Below, in pieces: positions 53,085 to 61,038 of a stretch of 64,000 nucleotides of DNA. The position numbers and the translations under genes were made by a program. Source of the stretch: VXYL01 sp965116345 (lineage in GTDB: Bacteria > Pseudomonadota > Gammaproteobacteria > Pseudomonadales > Azotimanducaceae). Numbering within the stretch: the stretch's first letter is position 1; the number at the start of each line of letters is the position of its first letter. The DNA lies in NCBI GenBank assembly GCA_965116345.1, contig OZ220680.1:2480001-2544000 (forward strand), read 5' to 3'. The notes below the pieces were generated by a model. The model ran no database searches and was not told the origin of the DNA. It saw only the letters and a list, made by a program, of their open reading frames with translations.

Positions 53085-54629
53085 TCACAGATCGGACAGC
53101 GCGGAGCACAGCCGTGAGTCGAAGCGCTCCGGTCGGATCTCCGAACTCAACGTCTGAATCGGCATGTCGTCGCCCCAGCGTGGCCAGGCGGGCGACTCGT
53201 CGTGGTTGGGGTTGCCCGTGGCGGCGAAGCTGAGCCAATAGCCCATCATGCGACGCGTGAGTCGACGGTCGTCCTCGTCCGTCGGCAACCACGCGTCGTG
53301 GCTATCGAAGACGTACGGAATCTCGGCCCCGTGGTAGGCGCCGATGCCATGTTCGCCCGGCCGGACCCGATCGAACCGGTACACGTAGGTGGGCGCGCCG
53401 GCGGCGGCGAAACCATCGACCAGGGCGATGCTGGGACAGGTGAATTGTTCGGCCGATGCGAGTTCGTCCAGGCGTTGTGGAATCGACAACCCGCTGAGCA
53501 GTTCGTCGACAGCATCCGCACGGGGTACTTCCGCCAACGCTTGCCGCCAGCGCTCGGCAGTCGGGGTCACGTACATCAGCATCTCGTCGGCGTTGAAACC
53601 GAGCATCACCGGGCGCGACTCGAACGCCTTGCGGGCGAGAAGATCCGCCGGAGGCGCGGGTAGCAGCCAGCCGTCCACCGGCGGGTCGTCGTAACCACGC
53701 TTGAAATGCTCGTCGGCGAGGTCCAGCAGCGACGCGGCTGGAAGCGCGCGCAACTCGGCCATGCTCGCAACCCCCGCACGTTCGAGAAAGTCGACGCCCT
53801 GGGCCTCGTTCTCGGCAAGCGTTCGTCGTTGGTCGGCGGGCCAGCCACCGCTTTGGGAGATCGCCCGGTGGAAGAGCCCGTCCGTAAGCGGCGACAGCAA
53901 CAGGTAGGCGATGTCGCCGGCCCCGGCGGATTCGCCGAACACCGTGACGTTGCGGGGGTCACCACCGAATTGCGCTATGTTGGCTCGAACCCAACGCAGG
54001 GATTCGATCTGGTCGAGAATGCCGTAGTTCCCCGACGAGCCGTGGGCGGACTCGGCACTGAGTGCGGTGTGGGCGAGGAAGCCGAACACGCCGAGGCGGT
54101 ACTGAATCGAGACGACCACGGCACCCATCGCGGCCAGTTCCCGGCCGCGGTAGTTGGGCTCGAACGACCAGCCGTTGACGTTGGCGCCGCCATGGATCCA
54201 GACCATGGCCGGCAGATGCGCCTCGGTGTCCGGTGTCCACACGTTGAGGAACAGGCAGTCCTCGTTGGTCTCGGGCAGTGGGGGCGGGACGTCCGGAGGC
54301 CGGCCGAACGCGGCGGCGACCCCTTGGTACCACTCGACGTTGCCGTCGTCCTGCATGCATGCGGGTGGCCAATTCGTCGCATCGATTGGAACGTCCGAAT
54401 CGGCGCGGGCCACCGGTCGCGGTGCCCGCCAACGCCACTCGCCAACGGGAGCCTCAGCGAATCGGATGCCGCTGAAGCGCAGCACCTCGGTGCCGTCCTT
54501 TGCGGATACCGGCGTCCCCGTGTAGTCGGTACGTTCGGCGCTTGAAGCGGCGACGGTCGCGACGAGCAGGATCGCGACCGTAGGGGCGACGCTTGTCGTC
54601 GCCCGTCTCGATGAACCTACGCCCGGCAA
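53085..54629 (-). CDS. Type-B carboxylesterase, exported
   Basis: Alpha/beta hydrolase of the carboxylesterase/acetylcholinesterase family (up to 514 aa). Family motifs: GIRFAEAPVGEWRWRAPRP, EDCLFLNVW, MVWIHGGANVNGWS (oxyanion), the nucleophile Ser near 232 in VFGESAGAGD, GFNADEM, and His in YHGAEIPYVF. A signal peptide (VAILLVATVAASSA) is present, but the only start before it is TTG 54629, and the segment between codes through a reversed GTAGGGGCGAC hairpin repeat (54584-54604). The original start may have been replaced by that repeat. Ester substrate unknown. Confidence 0.88.
   Translation of the reverse strand: MPGVGSSRRATTSVAPTVAILLVATVAASSAERTDYTGTPVSAKDGTEVLRFSGIRFAEAPVGEWRWRAPRPVARADSDVPIDATNWPPACMQDDGNVEWYQGVAAAFGRPPDVPPPLPETNEDCLFLNVWTPDTEAHLPAMVWIHGGANVNGWSFEPNYRGRELAAMGAVVVSIQYRLGVFGFLAHTALSAESAHGSSGNYGILDQIESLRWVRANIAQFGGDPRNVTVFGESAGAGDIAYLLLSPLTDGLFHRAISQSGGWPADQRRTLAENEAQGVDFLERAGVASMAELRALPAASLLDLADEHFKRGYDDPPVDGWLLPAPPADLLARKAFESRPVMLGFNADEMLMYVTPTAERWRQALAEVPRADAVDELLSGLSIPQRLDELASAEQFTCPSIALVDGFAAAGAPTYVYRFDRVRPGEHGIGAYHGAEIPYVFDSHDAWLPTDEDDRRLTRRMMGYWLSFAATGNPNHDESPAWPRWGDDMPIQTLSSEIRPERFDSRLCSALSDL
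54584..54604. repeat. GTAGGGGCGAC hairpin repeat, copy 2 (inside an esterase N-terminus)
   Basis: GGGCGACG-cttgt-CGTCGCCC, identical to copy 1 including the preceding GTAG. It lies between the only available start codon and the signal peptide of the carboxylesterase and is translated there as RRATTSVAP. Confidence 0.8.
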
Positions 54630-54678
54630 ACCGACGTCGTACGGGTTTGCCTGGGCGACTACAACGCGCCTGCGCGAT

Positions 54679-54695
54679 CGTCAGGTCGCGCTAGC
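54679..54695. repeat. 17-bp direct repeat, left copy, flanking the serine hydrolase gene
   Basis: CGTCAGGTCGCGCTAGC occurs here and again, perfectly, at 56111-56127. The two copies enclose the gene 54691-56007; the left copy supplies that gene's TAG stop. The 17-bp identity in non-coding flanks is unlikely by chance. Confidence 0.75.
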
Positions 54696-56007
54696 CTGCA
54701 GGCTCGGCGATGGCGTCGTAGGTCAGCCTCTTGCTCTGCACGCGGATCTCCTTCGGTCCCGGAACACCGAACTTCTGGATCAGCCCGACGATGAACAGGT
54801 CCTGGATCGGGTTGATGCCGAACCAGGTGCCGCCGGCGCCGTACCACCAGTACTCACCCTTGCCGAGAGGATGGTCGTTTGTCCCGTCCGGCTGTTCGAC
54901 GATGGCGAAGTCGATGCCGAACGTATTGCCCGGGTTGCCGATCATGGGACTGATGTAGTCGATGTTCTCCGGCAGTTGGTTGGTGTGCATCAGCTTCACC
55001 GTCTCCGGTTTCAGGATGCGGACACCGTCGAGTTCGCCGCCGTTCAGCAGCATCTGGCAGAAGCGGGCGTAGTCCATGGCCGTGGACACCAGCCCGCCAC
55101 CGCCGGAGAAGTGCGCCGGTTTCGTGAAGTACTCGTCGGACGGCATGGGCGTGAGGTCGCCGCCGGGGCGCTGCTGGTACATGGAGGCGGTGCGCGCCTT
55201 CTTGTCGGGCGGCACCCAGAATCCCGTGTCCGACATGCCGAGCGGGTCGAAGATGCGCTCCTGCAGGACTTCGTCGAAGGGCTTGCCGGCGAGCACTTCG
55301 ACCAGGTAGCCCTGGACATCCACGGCGACGCTGTAGTGCCAGGCCGAGCCGGGCTGTTGGCGCAGCGGAATCCCGGCGAGCTTGTCGATCATGTCCTTCA
55401 AGGTCGAATTGCGGTCCAGCACGTTGGCCCGCACGTAGAGAGAATCCACCTGGGAGCGGGAGAAGAACCCGTAGGTGAACCCGGCGGTATGGCTGACGAG
55501 TTCGCGAATCGTCATCTTGTGCACGGGGTCCTCGACCTCGGGCATGCCGTCGGGCCCGGGCGCCTTGGCGACCTTGAGGTCGGCGAACTCGGGAATGAAC
55601 TTCTCCACGGGATCGTCGAGCGTGAACCGACCCTCCTCGAAGAACGTCATCAGGGCGACGCCGGCGATGGGCTTGGTCATCGAATAGATGCGGAAGATGG
55701 TGTCCTTGGCCATCGGCACGTCGGCAGCGATGTCCTGTTTGCCGTACGCCTCGAAGTGCGCGATCTTGCCGTGTCGCGCCACCATCGTGACGACGCCCGA
55801 GAGAGCGCCGCCGTCGACGTGACCTCGCATGGCGGCGGCGAGCCTTGCCAGACCCTCGGTGCTCATGCCCGCGGCGGCGGGCTCGACGACTTCGAGCGTG
55901 CGGTCCTCGGCGGCGGCCGCGAAGCCAAGCGTGAAGATCATTGCGGCGACTGCCGCGCCCAGATGCATGCGGTTGGCGACCGCGACAGCCAGATCGAATC
56001 GACTCAT
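54691..56007 (-). CDS. Beta-lactamase-fold serine hydrolase (EstB/class C-like)
   Basis: Exported penicillin-binding-protein-fold esterase (438 aa). ATG 56007 follows GGGGGAA; the signal peptide is long (LGAAVAAMIFTLGFAAAA). The SxxK nucleophile motif is SMTK (Ser109, Lys112), the second motif is YSVAVD with Tyr, and the third region reads WWYGAGGTWFG instead of KTG. These point to an esterase or transesterase rather than a true beta-lactamase. Flanked by a 17-bp direct repeat; in line with the esterase gene on the same strand but separated by hairpin sequences. Confidence 0.9.
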   Translation of the reverse strand: MSRFDLAVAVANRMHLGAAVAAMIFTLGFAAAAEDRTLEVVEPAAAGMSTEGLARLAAAMRGHVDGGALSGVVTMVARHGKIAHFEAYGKQDIAADVPMAKDTIFRIYSMTKPIAGVALMTFFEEGRFTLDDPVEKFIPEFADLKVAKAPGPDGMPEVEDPVHKMTIRELVSHTAGFTYGFFSRSQVDSLYVRANVLDRNSTLKDMIDKLAGIPLRQQPGSAWHYSVAVDVQGYLVEVLAGKPFDEVLQERIFDPLGMSDTGFWVPPDKKARTASMYQQRPGGDLTPMPSDEYFTKPAHFSGGGGLVSTAMDYARFCQMLLNGGELDGVRILKPETVKLMHTNQLPENIDYISPMIGNPGNTFGIDFAIVEQPDGTNDHPLGKGEYWWYGAGGTWFGINPIQDLFIVGLIQKFGVPGPKEIRVQSKRLTYDAIAEPAG

Positions 56008-56110
56008 TGGTATTCCCCCGTTCCTCGTGTAGCGCCTTGGCGGGTGCAGATTGCCCTGAACTAGGCGCTTGCGCCGTAGAAGTTCCGCGCCAGCGAAACT
56101 TCCACCCATC

Positions 56111-56127
56111 CGTCAGGTCGCGCTAGC
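56111..56127. repeat. 17-bp direct repeat, right copy
   Basis: Second perfect copy of CGTCAGGTCGCGCTAGC (see 54679-54695), about 100 bp upstream of the serine hydrolase start and 31 bp before the tRNA gene. Confidence 0.75.
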
Positions 56128-56158
56128 GCCATCGGGCACTGTGCCATAATTCGCCGCC

Positions 56159-56233
56159 GCGGGCGTCGTATAACGGTCATTACCTCAGCTTCCCAAGCTG
56201 GAGACGTGGGTTCGACTCCCATCGCCCGCTCCA
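56159..56233 (+). tRNA. glyU: tRNA-Gly (anticodon CCC)
   Basis: Complete cloverleaf of 75 nt with encoded CCA. The acceptor stem GCGGGCG/CGCCCGC is perfect (56159-56165 with 56223-56229), discriminator T. The anticodon loop TTCCCAA is held by a CAGC/GCTG stem, giving anticodon CCC. The T-arm GTGGG-TTCGACT-CCCAT is normal. Very similar to E. coli tRNA-Gly(CCC). No duplicated 3' end suggesting an integrated element was seen nearby. Confidence 0.95.
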
Positions 56234-56310
56234 GTCGCCGGAGCGGCTCTTTGGGTGAGAACCTGGGTCACACGCCTGTTGAACTTTCCGAGGGACGGTT
56301 TGTTTTTGGC

Positions 56311-57672
56311 ATGAACAGCACCGCAAAGAGAGGATGTGCCGCGCTTGCCGCGACCCTGCTGGCCCTGCTGCTGCCCACCGGTCCATTGCATGCCGCGCTG
56401 CCCGACGAAGTCGAGGGCCAGCCGTTGCCGACGCTGGCACCGATGCTGGAGCGGACCACCGCCGCGGTGGTCAACGTGGCCATCCGGGTACGCGTACAGA
56501 GACGCAACCCGTTGTGGGACGATCCCTTCTTCCGCCGCTTCTTCCAAGTTCCTGATACGCGGGTACGACGTGTACGGAGTGCCGGTTCCGGGGTGATCGT
56601 GGATGCCCAGGCGGGTCACATCGTCACCAACCACCACGTCGTGGAACACGCCGACGAGATCCGCGTAACACTCTCGGACGGACGCGAGTACGGCGCAAGG
56701 CTGGTTGGCGTCGACACCCAGGTCGACCTCGCCGTGTTGAAGATCGATGCCGAGGAGCTCACCGCGTTGCCGTTCGCCGACTCCGGCAACCTGCGCGTCG
56801 GCGATTTCGTGGTGGCCATCGGCAATCCCTTCGGCCTCGAACAGACGGTGACGTCCGGCATCATCAGCGCCTTGGGCCGCAGCGGCCTCGGCATCGAGGG
56901 CTACGAGGACTTCATCCAGACCGACGCCTCCATCAATCCGGGCAACTCCGGCGGCGCCTTGGTCGACCTCAACGGCCGGTTGGTGGGGATCAACGCGGCC
57001 ATCGTCGCGCCCTCGGGTGGCAACGTCGGCATCGGCTTCGCGATTCCGAGCAACCTCGTGGAGGCGATCACCGACGAGCTCATCGAGCACGGCGTGGTCC
57101 GCCGCGGCAGAATCGGGATGACCGTGGAGTTGCTGAACGCGCAGCGCGCCGGGAAGTACGGCATCGACGCCACCCATGGTGTCATCGTCGTCCGTGTCGA
57201 CCCCGGTGGCGCCGCCGACGTTGCGGGCATCCGATCCGGTGACATCCTGAGCAGCATCGGCGGGCAGCCGGTCAGGCGTCCGGCTGACTACGACAGCCAG
57301 GAAGCCGCCAGCATGGTCGGCGACACGCTGGCCGTCGAGGTGATCCGCGACGGCCGGAGCGAGCAGTTCGAGGTCTCCATAGAGATCAACCGGTCGGTCG
57401 CCGGCGACCGCATCCACCGTCGTCTCGAGGGCGCCAGGCTCACCGATCTACACCAGAACGACCGCGTGAGCTCCAGCGCGGGCGTGCTCGTCAGCGGGAT
57501 CGAACAGGGCACGCCGGCGTGGACCGCGGGATTCCGTTCGGGAGACATCGTACTCGCCGTCAATGGCTACACGACGCCGGACATCCGCGAACTCGCCCAC
57601 CGGCTCGGGTCGGTCGAACATGCCGTCGTGCGCGTCTACCGCAACGGTTTTTTCGACGACGTGCGGTTCTGA
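56311..57672 (+). CDS. degQ: DegQ/DegP-type periplasmic serine protease
   Basis: HtrA-family protease/chaperone for periplasmic quality control (453 aa). The signal peptide is AALAATLLALLLPTGPLHA. The trypsin-like triad is His109 (VTNHHVV), Asp139 (TQVDLAVLK) and Ser213 (INPGNSGGALV); the conserved IGNPFGLEQTVTSGIISALGR precedes the Ser. Two PDZ domains follow (VIVVRVDPGGAADVAGIRSGDIL and VLVSGIEQGTPAWTAGFRSGDIVLAVNG). Length fits DegQ (about 450 aa). It lies 77 nt after the tRNA on the same strand. Confidence 0.95.
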   Translation: MNSTAKRGCAALAATLLALLLPTGPLHAALPDEVEGQPLPTLAPMLERTTAAVVNVAIRVRVQRRNPLWDDPFFRRFFQVPDTRVRRVRSAGSGVIVDAQAGHIVTNHHVVEHADEIRVTLSDGREYGARLVGVDTQVDLAVLKIDAEELTALPFADSGNLRVGDFVVAIGNPFGLEQTVTSGIISALGRSGLGIEGYEDFIQTDASINPGNSGGALVDLNGRLVGINAAIVAPSGGNVGIGFAIPSNLVEAITDELIEHGVVRRGRIGMTVELLNAQRAGKYGIDATHGVIVVRVDPGGAADVAGIRSGDILSSIGGQPVRRPADYDSQEAASMVGDTLAVEVIRDGRSEQFEVSIEINRSVAGDRIHRRLEGARLTDLHQNDRVSSSAGVLVSGIEQGTPAWTAGFRSGDIVLAVNGYTTPDIRELAHRLGSVEHAVVRVYRNGFFDDVRF

Positions 57673-57706
57673 CTAGTGTGAGGGTTGACGGGACACTAGG
57701 AATGCT

Positions 57707-57734
57707 CTGATCAAGCCATCCTTGGCTTGATCAG
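57707..57734 (+). terminator. Hairpin terminator candidate after degQ
   Basis: CTGATCAAGCC-atcctt-GGCTTGATCAG, a perfect 11-bp stem 35 nt after the degQ stop. No T-run follows directly, so it may work with the adjacent dispersed repeat. Confidence 0.6.
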
Positions 57735-57740
57735 AAACGC

Positions 57741-57850
57741 AAAAACAAGAGCGCGGTATTTTTTTGCGTGCAAATTCAATTCCTTGCGTCGTTGAATTTG
57801 GCGGCACATCCCTGTGCCGCGCTAGGGAAGGTCTTAATCAGACCTTCCCT
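57741..57850. repeat. Dispersed intergenic repeat, copy B (110 bp)
   Basis: Same sequence as 52952-53060 with a handful of differences, in the same orientation, again ending in AGGGAAGGTCT-taatc-AGACCTTCCCT (57824-57850) and again placed between a plus-strand gene end and a convergent minus-strand gene end. Confidence 0.9.
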
Positions 57851-57858
57851 AGTGGCCG

Positions 57859-58944
57859 CTAGGAATCGAAGACGATCACGTTGCGTGCCACCTCGCCGGT
57901 CTCAAGCGCACTCAATGCATCGTTGACGTCCTCGAGTCGGATGCGGTTGGAGATCATCTCGTCGAGCCGCAGCTTGCCCGCGAGGTAGAAGTCGACGAGC
58001 CGGGGCATGTCGACCCGGAACCGGTTCGACCCCATGCTGGATCCCTGCAGCTTCTTCTCGCGCAGGAACTCCGGGCCGTGGATATCGACCATGGTCCCCA
58101 CCGGAATCATGCCGATCACGGTCGCGGTGCCGCCGTTCCTGATCATCTTGAACGCCTGTTCGGTGGTCACCTTGAGACCAATGGCCTCGAACGAGTAGTG
58201 CACGCCGCCGCCGGTGAGTTCGCGCACCGCGCCGATGGGATCTTCCTCGGCGGCGTTGACCACGTCGGTGGCGCCGAAAGTGCGGGCGAGTTCGAGCTTC
58301 GAGGCGACGGTGTCGACGGCGATGATGCGCCCCGCGCCGGCGATCTCGGCACCGTTGATGCACGACAGGCCGACTCCGCCGCAACCGATGACGGCAACGG
58401 TCGATCCGGGCTCGATACCCGCCGTGTGGATCACCGCGCCGACACCGGTGGTGACGGCGCAGCCGATGAGGGCGGCCCGGTCGAGCGGCATATCGTCGCG
58501 GATCTTCGCCAGCGCGTGTTCGTGGATCAGCATCTCCTCGGCGAACGACGACAGGTGGAGGAACTGGTTGATCGTCTCGCCGCCGGTGGAGAGCCTTGGC
58601 GGCTCATCGAGGTCGCGTGCCAGTTCGGGTTCGTTGCACAGCACCATCCGCCCGGTCAGACAGTATTCGCAGTGCCCGCAGAACGCCGACAGGCAGGTGA
58701 TGACATGGTCGCCCGGCTTGACGTAGTGGACTTCGGAACCCACGGCCTCGACGACGCCGGCGGACTCGTGGCCGAGCACGGCCGGCAGCGGGTAGGGATA
58801 GGCGCCGTTCTGGAAGTGCAGGTCGGAGTGGCACACGCCCGCGGCGGCGGTTCGCATGAGCACTTCCCGCGGCCCGGGGTCACCGGTGGCCACGTCCTCG
58901 ATGACTAGGGGCTGGTTCACCTCGCGCAGGACGGCGGCTTTCAT
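57859..58944 (-). CDS. Zinc-dependent MDR alcohol dehydrogenase
   Basis: NAD(P)-dependent alcohol/aldehyde dehydrogenase (361 aa). ATG 58944 follows GAGGAAAG. Catalytic zinc ligands are in GVCHSDLH and GHESAG; structural zinc cysteines are in CLSAFCGHCEYCLTGRMVLC. The Rossmann motif is VAVIGCGGVGLSCINGAEIAGAGRIIAVDT, with Asp favouring NAD. The overall pattern fits the class III-like/Rxyl_3153 group. Substrate unknown. Confidence 0.94.
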   Translation of the reverse strand: MKAAVLREVNQPLVIEDVATGDPGPREVLMRTAAAGVCHSDLHFQNGAYPYPLPAVLGHESAGVVEAVGSEVHYVKPGDHVITCLSAFCGHCEYCLTGRMVLCNEPELARDLDEPPRLSTGGETINQFLHLSSFAEEMLIHEHALAKIRDDMPLDRAALIGCAVTTGVGAVIHTAGIEPGSTVAVIGCGGVGLSCINGAEIAGAGRIIAVDTVASKLELARTFGATDVVNAAEEDPIGAVRELTGGGVHYSFEAIGLKVTTEQAFKMIRNGGTATVIGMIPVGTMVDIHGPEFLREKKLQGSSMGSNRFRVDMPRLVDFYLAGKLRLDEMISNRIRLEDVNDALSALETGEVARNVIVFDS

Positions 58945-59087
58945 GGGCTTTCCTCGGGTGCGGTTGAGCGGCAAGTGTACCCGCCCAACCGAGTGCGGGG
59001 GGAGCGGTGGCAAGCCGGTTTGTGTTGCGTTCGGCTACGCGGGGTGACAAGGTGTAGGCCGCGCCAAATCAAGAGTTTTCGAGGGTC

Positions 59088-60035
59088 TTGCCCCAAATAA
59101 GTGCATCCAACGTTGTCGCGGGCGCTTGCGTGGTTGCCGCCTCGTTTTGTCCCCCTGCCATGGGGTACGAGGGCAACATCCACGAGCAGTTGACCTTCTT
59201 GGCCGCGCGCCAATACAACCGCTGCGCCGAAGAGACGCACCTGGCGACCCTGACGCCGTTGGAGGTGCGCTACATCGCCATCGCCAACGCCAACCAGGCG
59301 GAAGCGGCGTGGTGGCGCAGGATGTTCCGCTGGAACTACTACAACCGCGACGACCAGTCGACCGGGAAGATCGTGTGGCTGGTCGAGACGCGGATGCACA
59401 ATCACTTTCGGGACACCCTCCGGCGGCTCGAGGGGGCGCGGGACCTGAGTCGTCGGTTCACCAATCTGGGGCGCGTCATCAACTACCTCCAGGATGCGAC
59501 CACGCCGGCCTCCGTCGTGCCCGTGTACACGACCCGTTGGTGGCGGTTCAGTGTCTCGGATCGCTTCAACGCGTTCCCCGTGGATACCGATGCCCTGACG
59601 CTGGCCCTCGGCGACGACTGCACGGCGGTCCGGCAGACGGATGCGGGATTCGACAACCTGTTGGTCGCCACGGCGGACCGCACGATCGCCTCCATCACCG
59701 AGCCCGTACCGGGGCTGCCGGTGACCTGGGAGGCGTTCTGGGAGTTCGACGACGATACGGACGCCTTCGGACGCTATGGCAACGCCGGCAACAACTTCGG
59801 TCGCGAGACGAGGTTCCGTTGCGACGTGACCGAAAGACCTAGGCGCAAGGACTGCGTGCTGGTGGACGGTGATCCAATCTACCGGCAGTACGCCCAGGCC
59901 CGCCACCTCGACGCGGTGCAGGTGACGATCTCTGCCATGGCGATGATGCAGGACGTCATTGGCGTCGGCTCGCCCGACGATGTCACGTTCATCCTTCCGC
60001 TGGAGCCGCCGACGGAGTTCGTCGATTCCCGGTAA
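59088..60035 (+). CDS. Exported protein with helical zinc-phospholipase/P1-nuclease-like features
   Basis: Up to 315 aa from TTG 59088; no better start before the signal-like segment (NVVAGACVVAASFCPPAMG). After cleavage come NIHEQLTFLAARQYNRC, NHFRDTLRRLEGARDLSRRFTNLGRVINYLQDATTPASVVPVY and SDRFNAFPVD. The His-rich helices and the LG-x-x-(N/H)-Y-L-Q-D-x-(T)-x-P segment recall zinc-dependent phospholipase C and S1/P1 nucleases, but the His normally beginning that motif is Asn here. The function is therefore uncertain. Its end overlaps the next gene. Confidence 0.65.
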   Translation: MPQISASNVVAGACVVAASFCPPAMGYEGNIHEQLTFLAARQYNRCAEETHLATLTPLEVRYIAIANANQAEAAWWRRMFRWNYYNRDDQSTGKIVWLVETRMHNHFRDTLRRLEGARDLSRRFTNLGRVINYLQDATTPASVVPVYTTRWWRFSVSDRFNAFPVDTDALTLALGDDCTAVRQTDAGFDNLLVATADRTIASITEPVPGLPVTWEAFWEFDDDTDAFGRYGNAGNNFGRETRFRCDVTERPRRKDCVLVDGDPIYRQYAQARHLDAVQVTISAMAMMQDVIGVGSPDDVTFILPLEPPTEFVDSR

Positions 60036-60969
60036 GCCGCTGCACCTTGGCCTGACGCCCTGGCGGATATCGGGTCGGGTGGATGCCCACGCCTTGGCGC
60101 ACCAGGGAGAACTGGCCGAGAACTGGGGATATCAGTCGTTTTGGCTACCCGAGAGCCACTTCGCGGGCGATGCGGCGATTCCCGATCCGCTGATGCTACT
60201 CGCCGCGGTGTCGGCACGAACGCGGACCATCCGCCTCGCCACGACATCCTACCTGCTGCCCCTGCGTCATCCGCTTCAGGCCGCGGAACAGGTCGCCGTT
60301 CTGGACCGGCTATCCGGTGGCCGCGTCACCCTCGGCGTCGGTCGCGGTTACCAGGCGTCCATGTTCGATGCCTTCGAAGTGTCGCGTAGGGACAAGCGGC
60401 GGATCTTCGAGTGGTGCCTGGCAGCGATGATGCGCGCGTGGCAGGGACACCCGATCCCCAGCGGCGAAGGCGAGGTCGTGCTGTCGCCCCTGCCGGTCCA
60501 GCAGCCGCATCCCCCCGTCTGGGTCGCCGCCTTCGGGCCGAAGGCGCTGGCGCAGGCGGGTGGTCTGGGACTGCCGTATCTGGCATCGCCCATGGAGTCC
60601 GTCGAGCGGCTGCGCACCAACCACCGCCGCCATGCGGAAGCCTGCGACGCCGCGGGAGTCGACCGACCCGCGGAAGTACCGATCATGCGCACCCTGTTCG
60701 TTTCCGAAGACGCGAAGCTCGTCGCCGACATCCGCAGCCAGTTGGAAATCGCCGCCAGGCAACTCGCCGCTTCTCAGCGCCCTGGCGTGTCGTTGGCTGC
60801 GGACGACTGGGCAATCATCGGCGAACCACGCTACGTAGAGGACAAGGTGGCGGCCTACGTCGAGGAACTCGGCATGACCCACCTCATCGTCACCCGGCTC
60901 CGCATCGGCCGCGTGGAAACGGCGGCACTCGAGCACTCCGTACGCACCGCCGCCGAAATGTTCCCGTAG
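59980..60969 (+). CDS. LLM-class flavin-dependent oxidoreductase
   Basis: Luciferase-like monooxygenase (about 329 aa). The barrel shows LHLGLTPWRISG, LAENWGYQSFWLPESHF, ARTRTIRLATTSYLLPLRHPLQAAEQVAVLDRLSGGRVTLGVGRGY and PPVWVAAFGPKALAQAGGLGLPYL, all typical. The only start before the first strand is ATG 59980, inside the preceding gene by 56 nt, and the first 18 residues (MSRSSFRWSRRRSSSIPG) look non-native. The real start may have been lost or is a rare codon. The TAG stop is formed by a GTAGGGGCGAC repeat. Confidence 0.88.
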   Translation: MSRSSFRWSRRRSSSIPGKPLHLGLTPWRISGRVDAHALAHQGELAENWGYQSFWLPESHFAGDAAIPDPLMLLAAVSARTRTIRLATTSYLLPLRHPLQAAEQVAVLDRLSGGRVTLGVGRGYQASMFDAFEVSRRDKRRIFEWCLAAMMRAWQGHPIPSGEGEVVLSPLPVQQPHPPVWVAAFGPKALAQAGGLGLPYLASPMESVERLRTNHRRHAEACDAAGVDRPAEVPIMRTLFVSEDAKLVADIRSQLEIAARQLAASQRPGVSLAADDWAIIGEPRYVEDKVAAYVEELGMTHLIVTRLRIGRVETAALEHSVRTAAEMFP

Positions 60970-61014
60970 GGGCGACCGCGCGCCCTGGCGGGCGCGTTGT
61001 GGTCGCCCGCCCTA
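60966..61014. repeat. GTAGGGGCGAC hairpin repeat, copy 3 (extended stem)
   Basis: GGGCGACC and GCGCGCCC pair with GGGCGCG and GGTCGCCC across a short loop, making a long, slightly bulged stem. It starts with GTAG, which gives the LLM gene its stop codon, as in copy 1. Lies between convergent gene ends; probably works as a terminator. Confidence 0.75.
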
Positions 61015-61038
61015 GATCCGCGACGGAGAAGGGTCACC

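Noticed and set aside
56159..56233. tRNA-Gly as an integration site for a genomic island
   Set aside because: No integrase gene and no duplicated tRNA 3' end were seen in the window; the neighbours are ordinary chromosomal genes.
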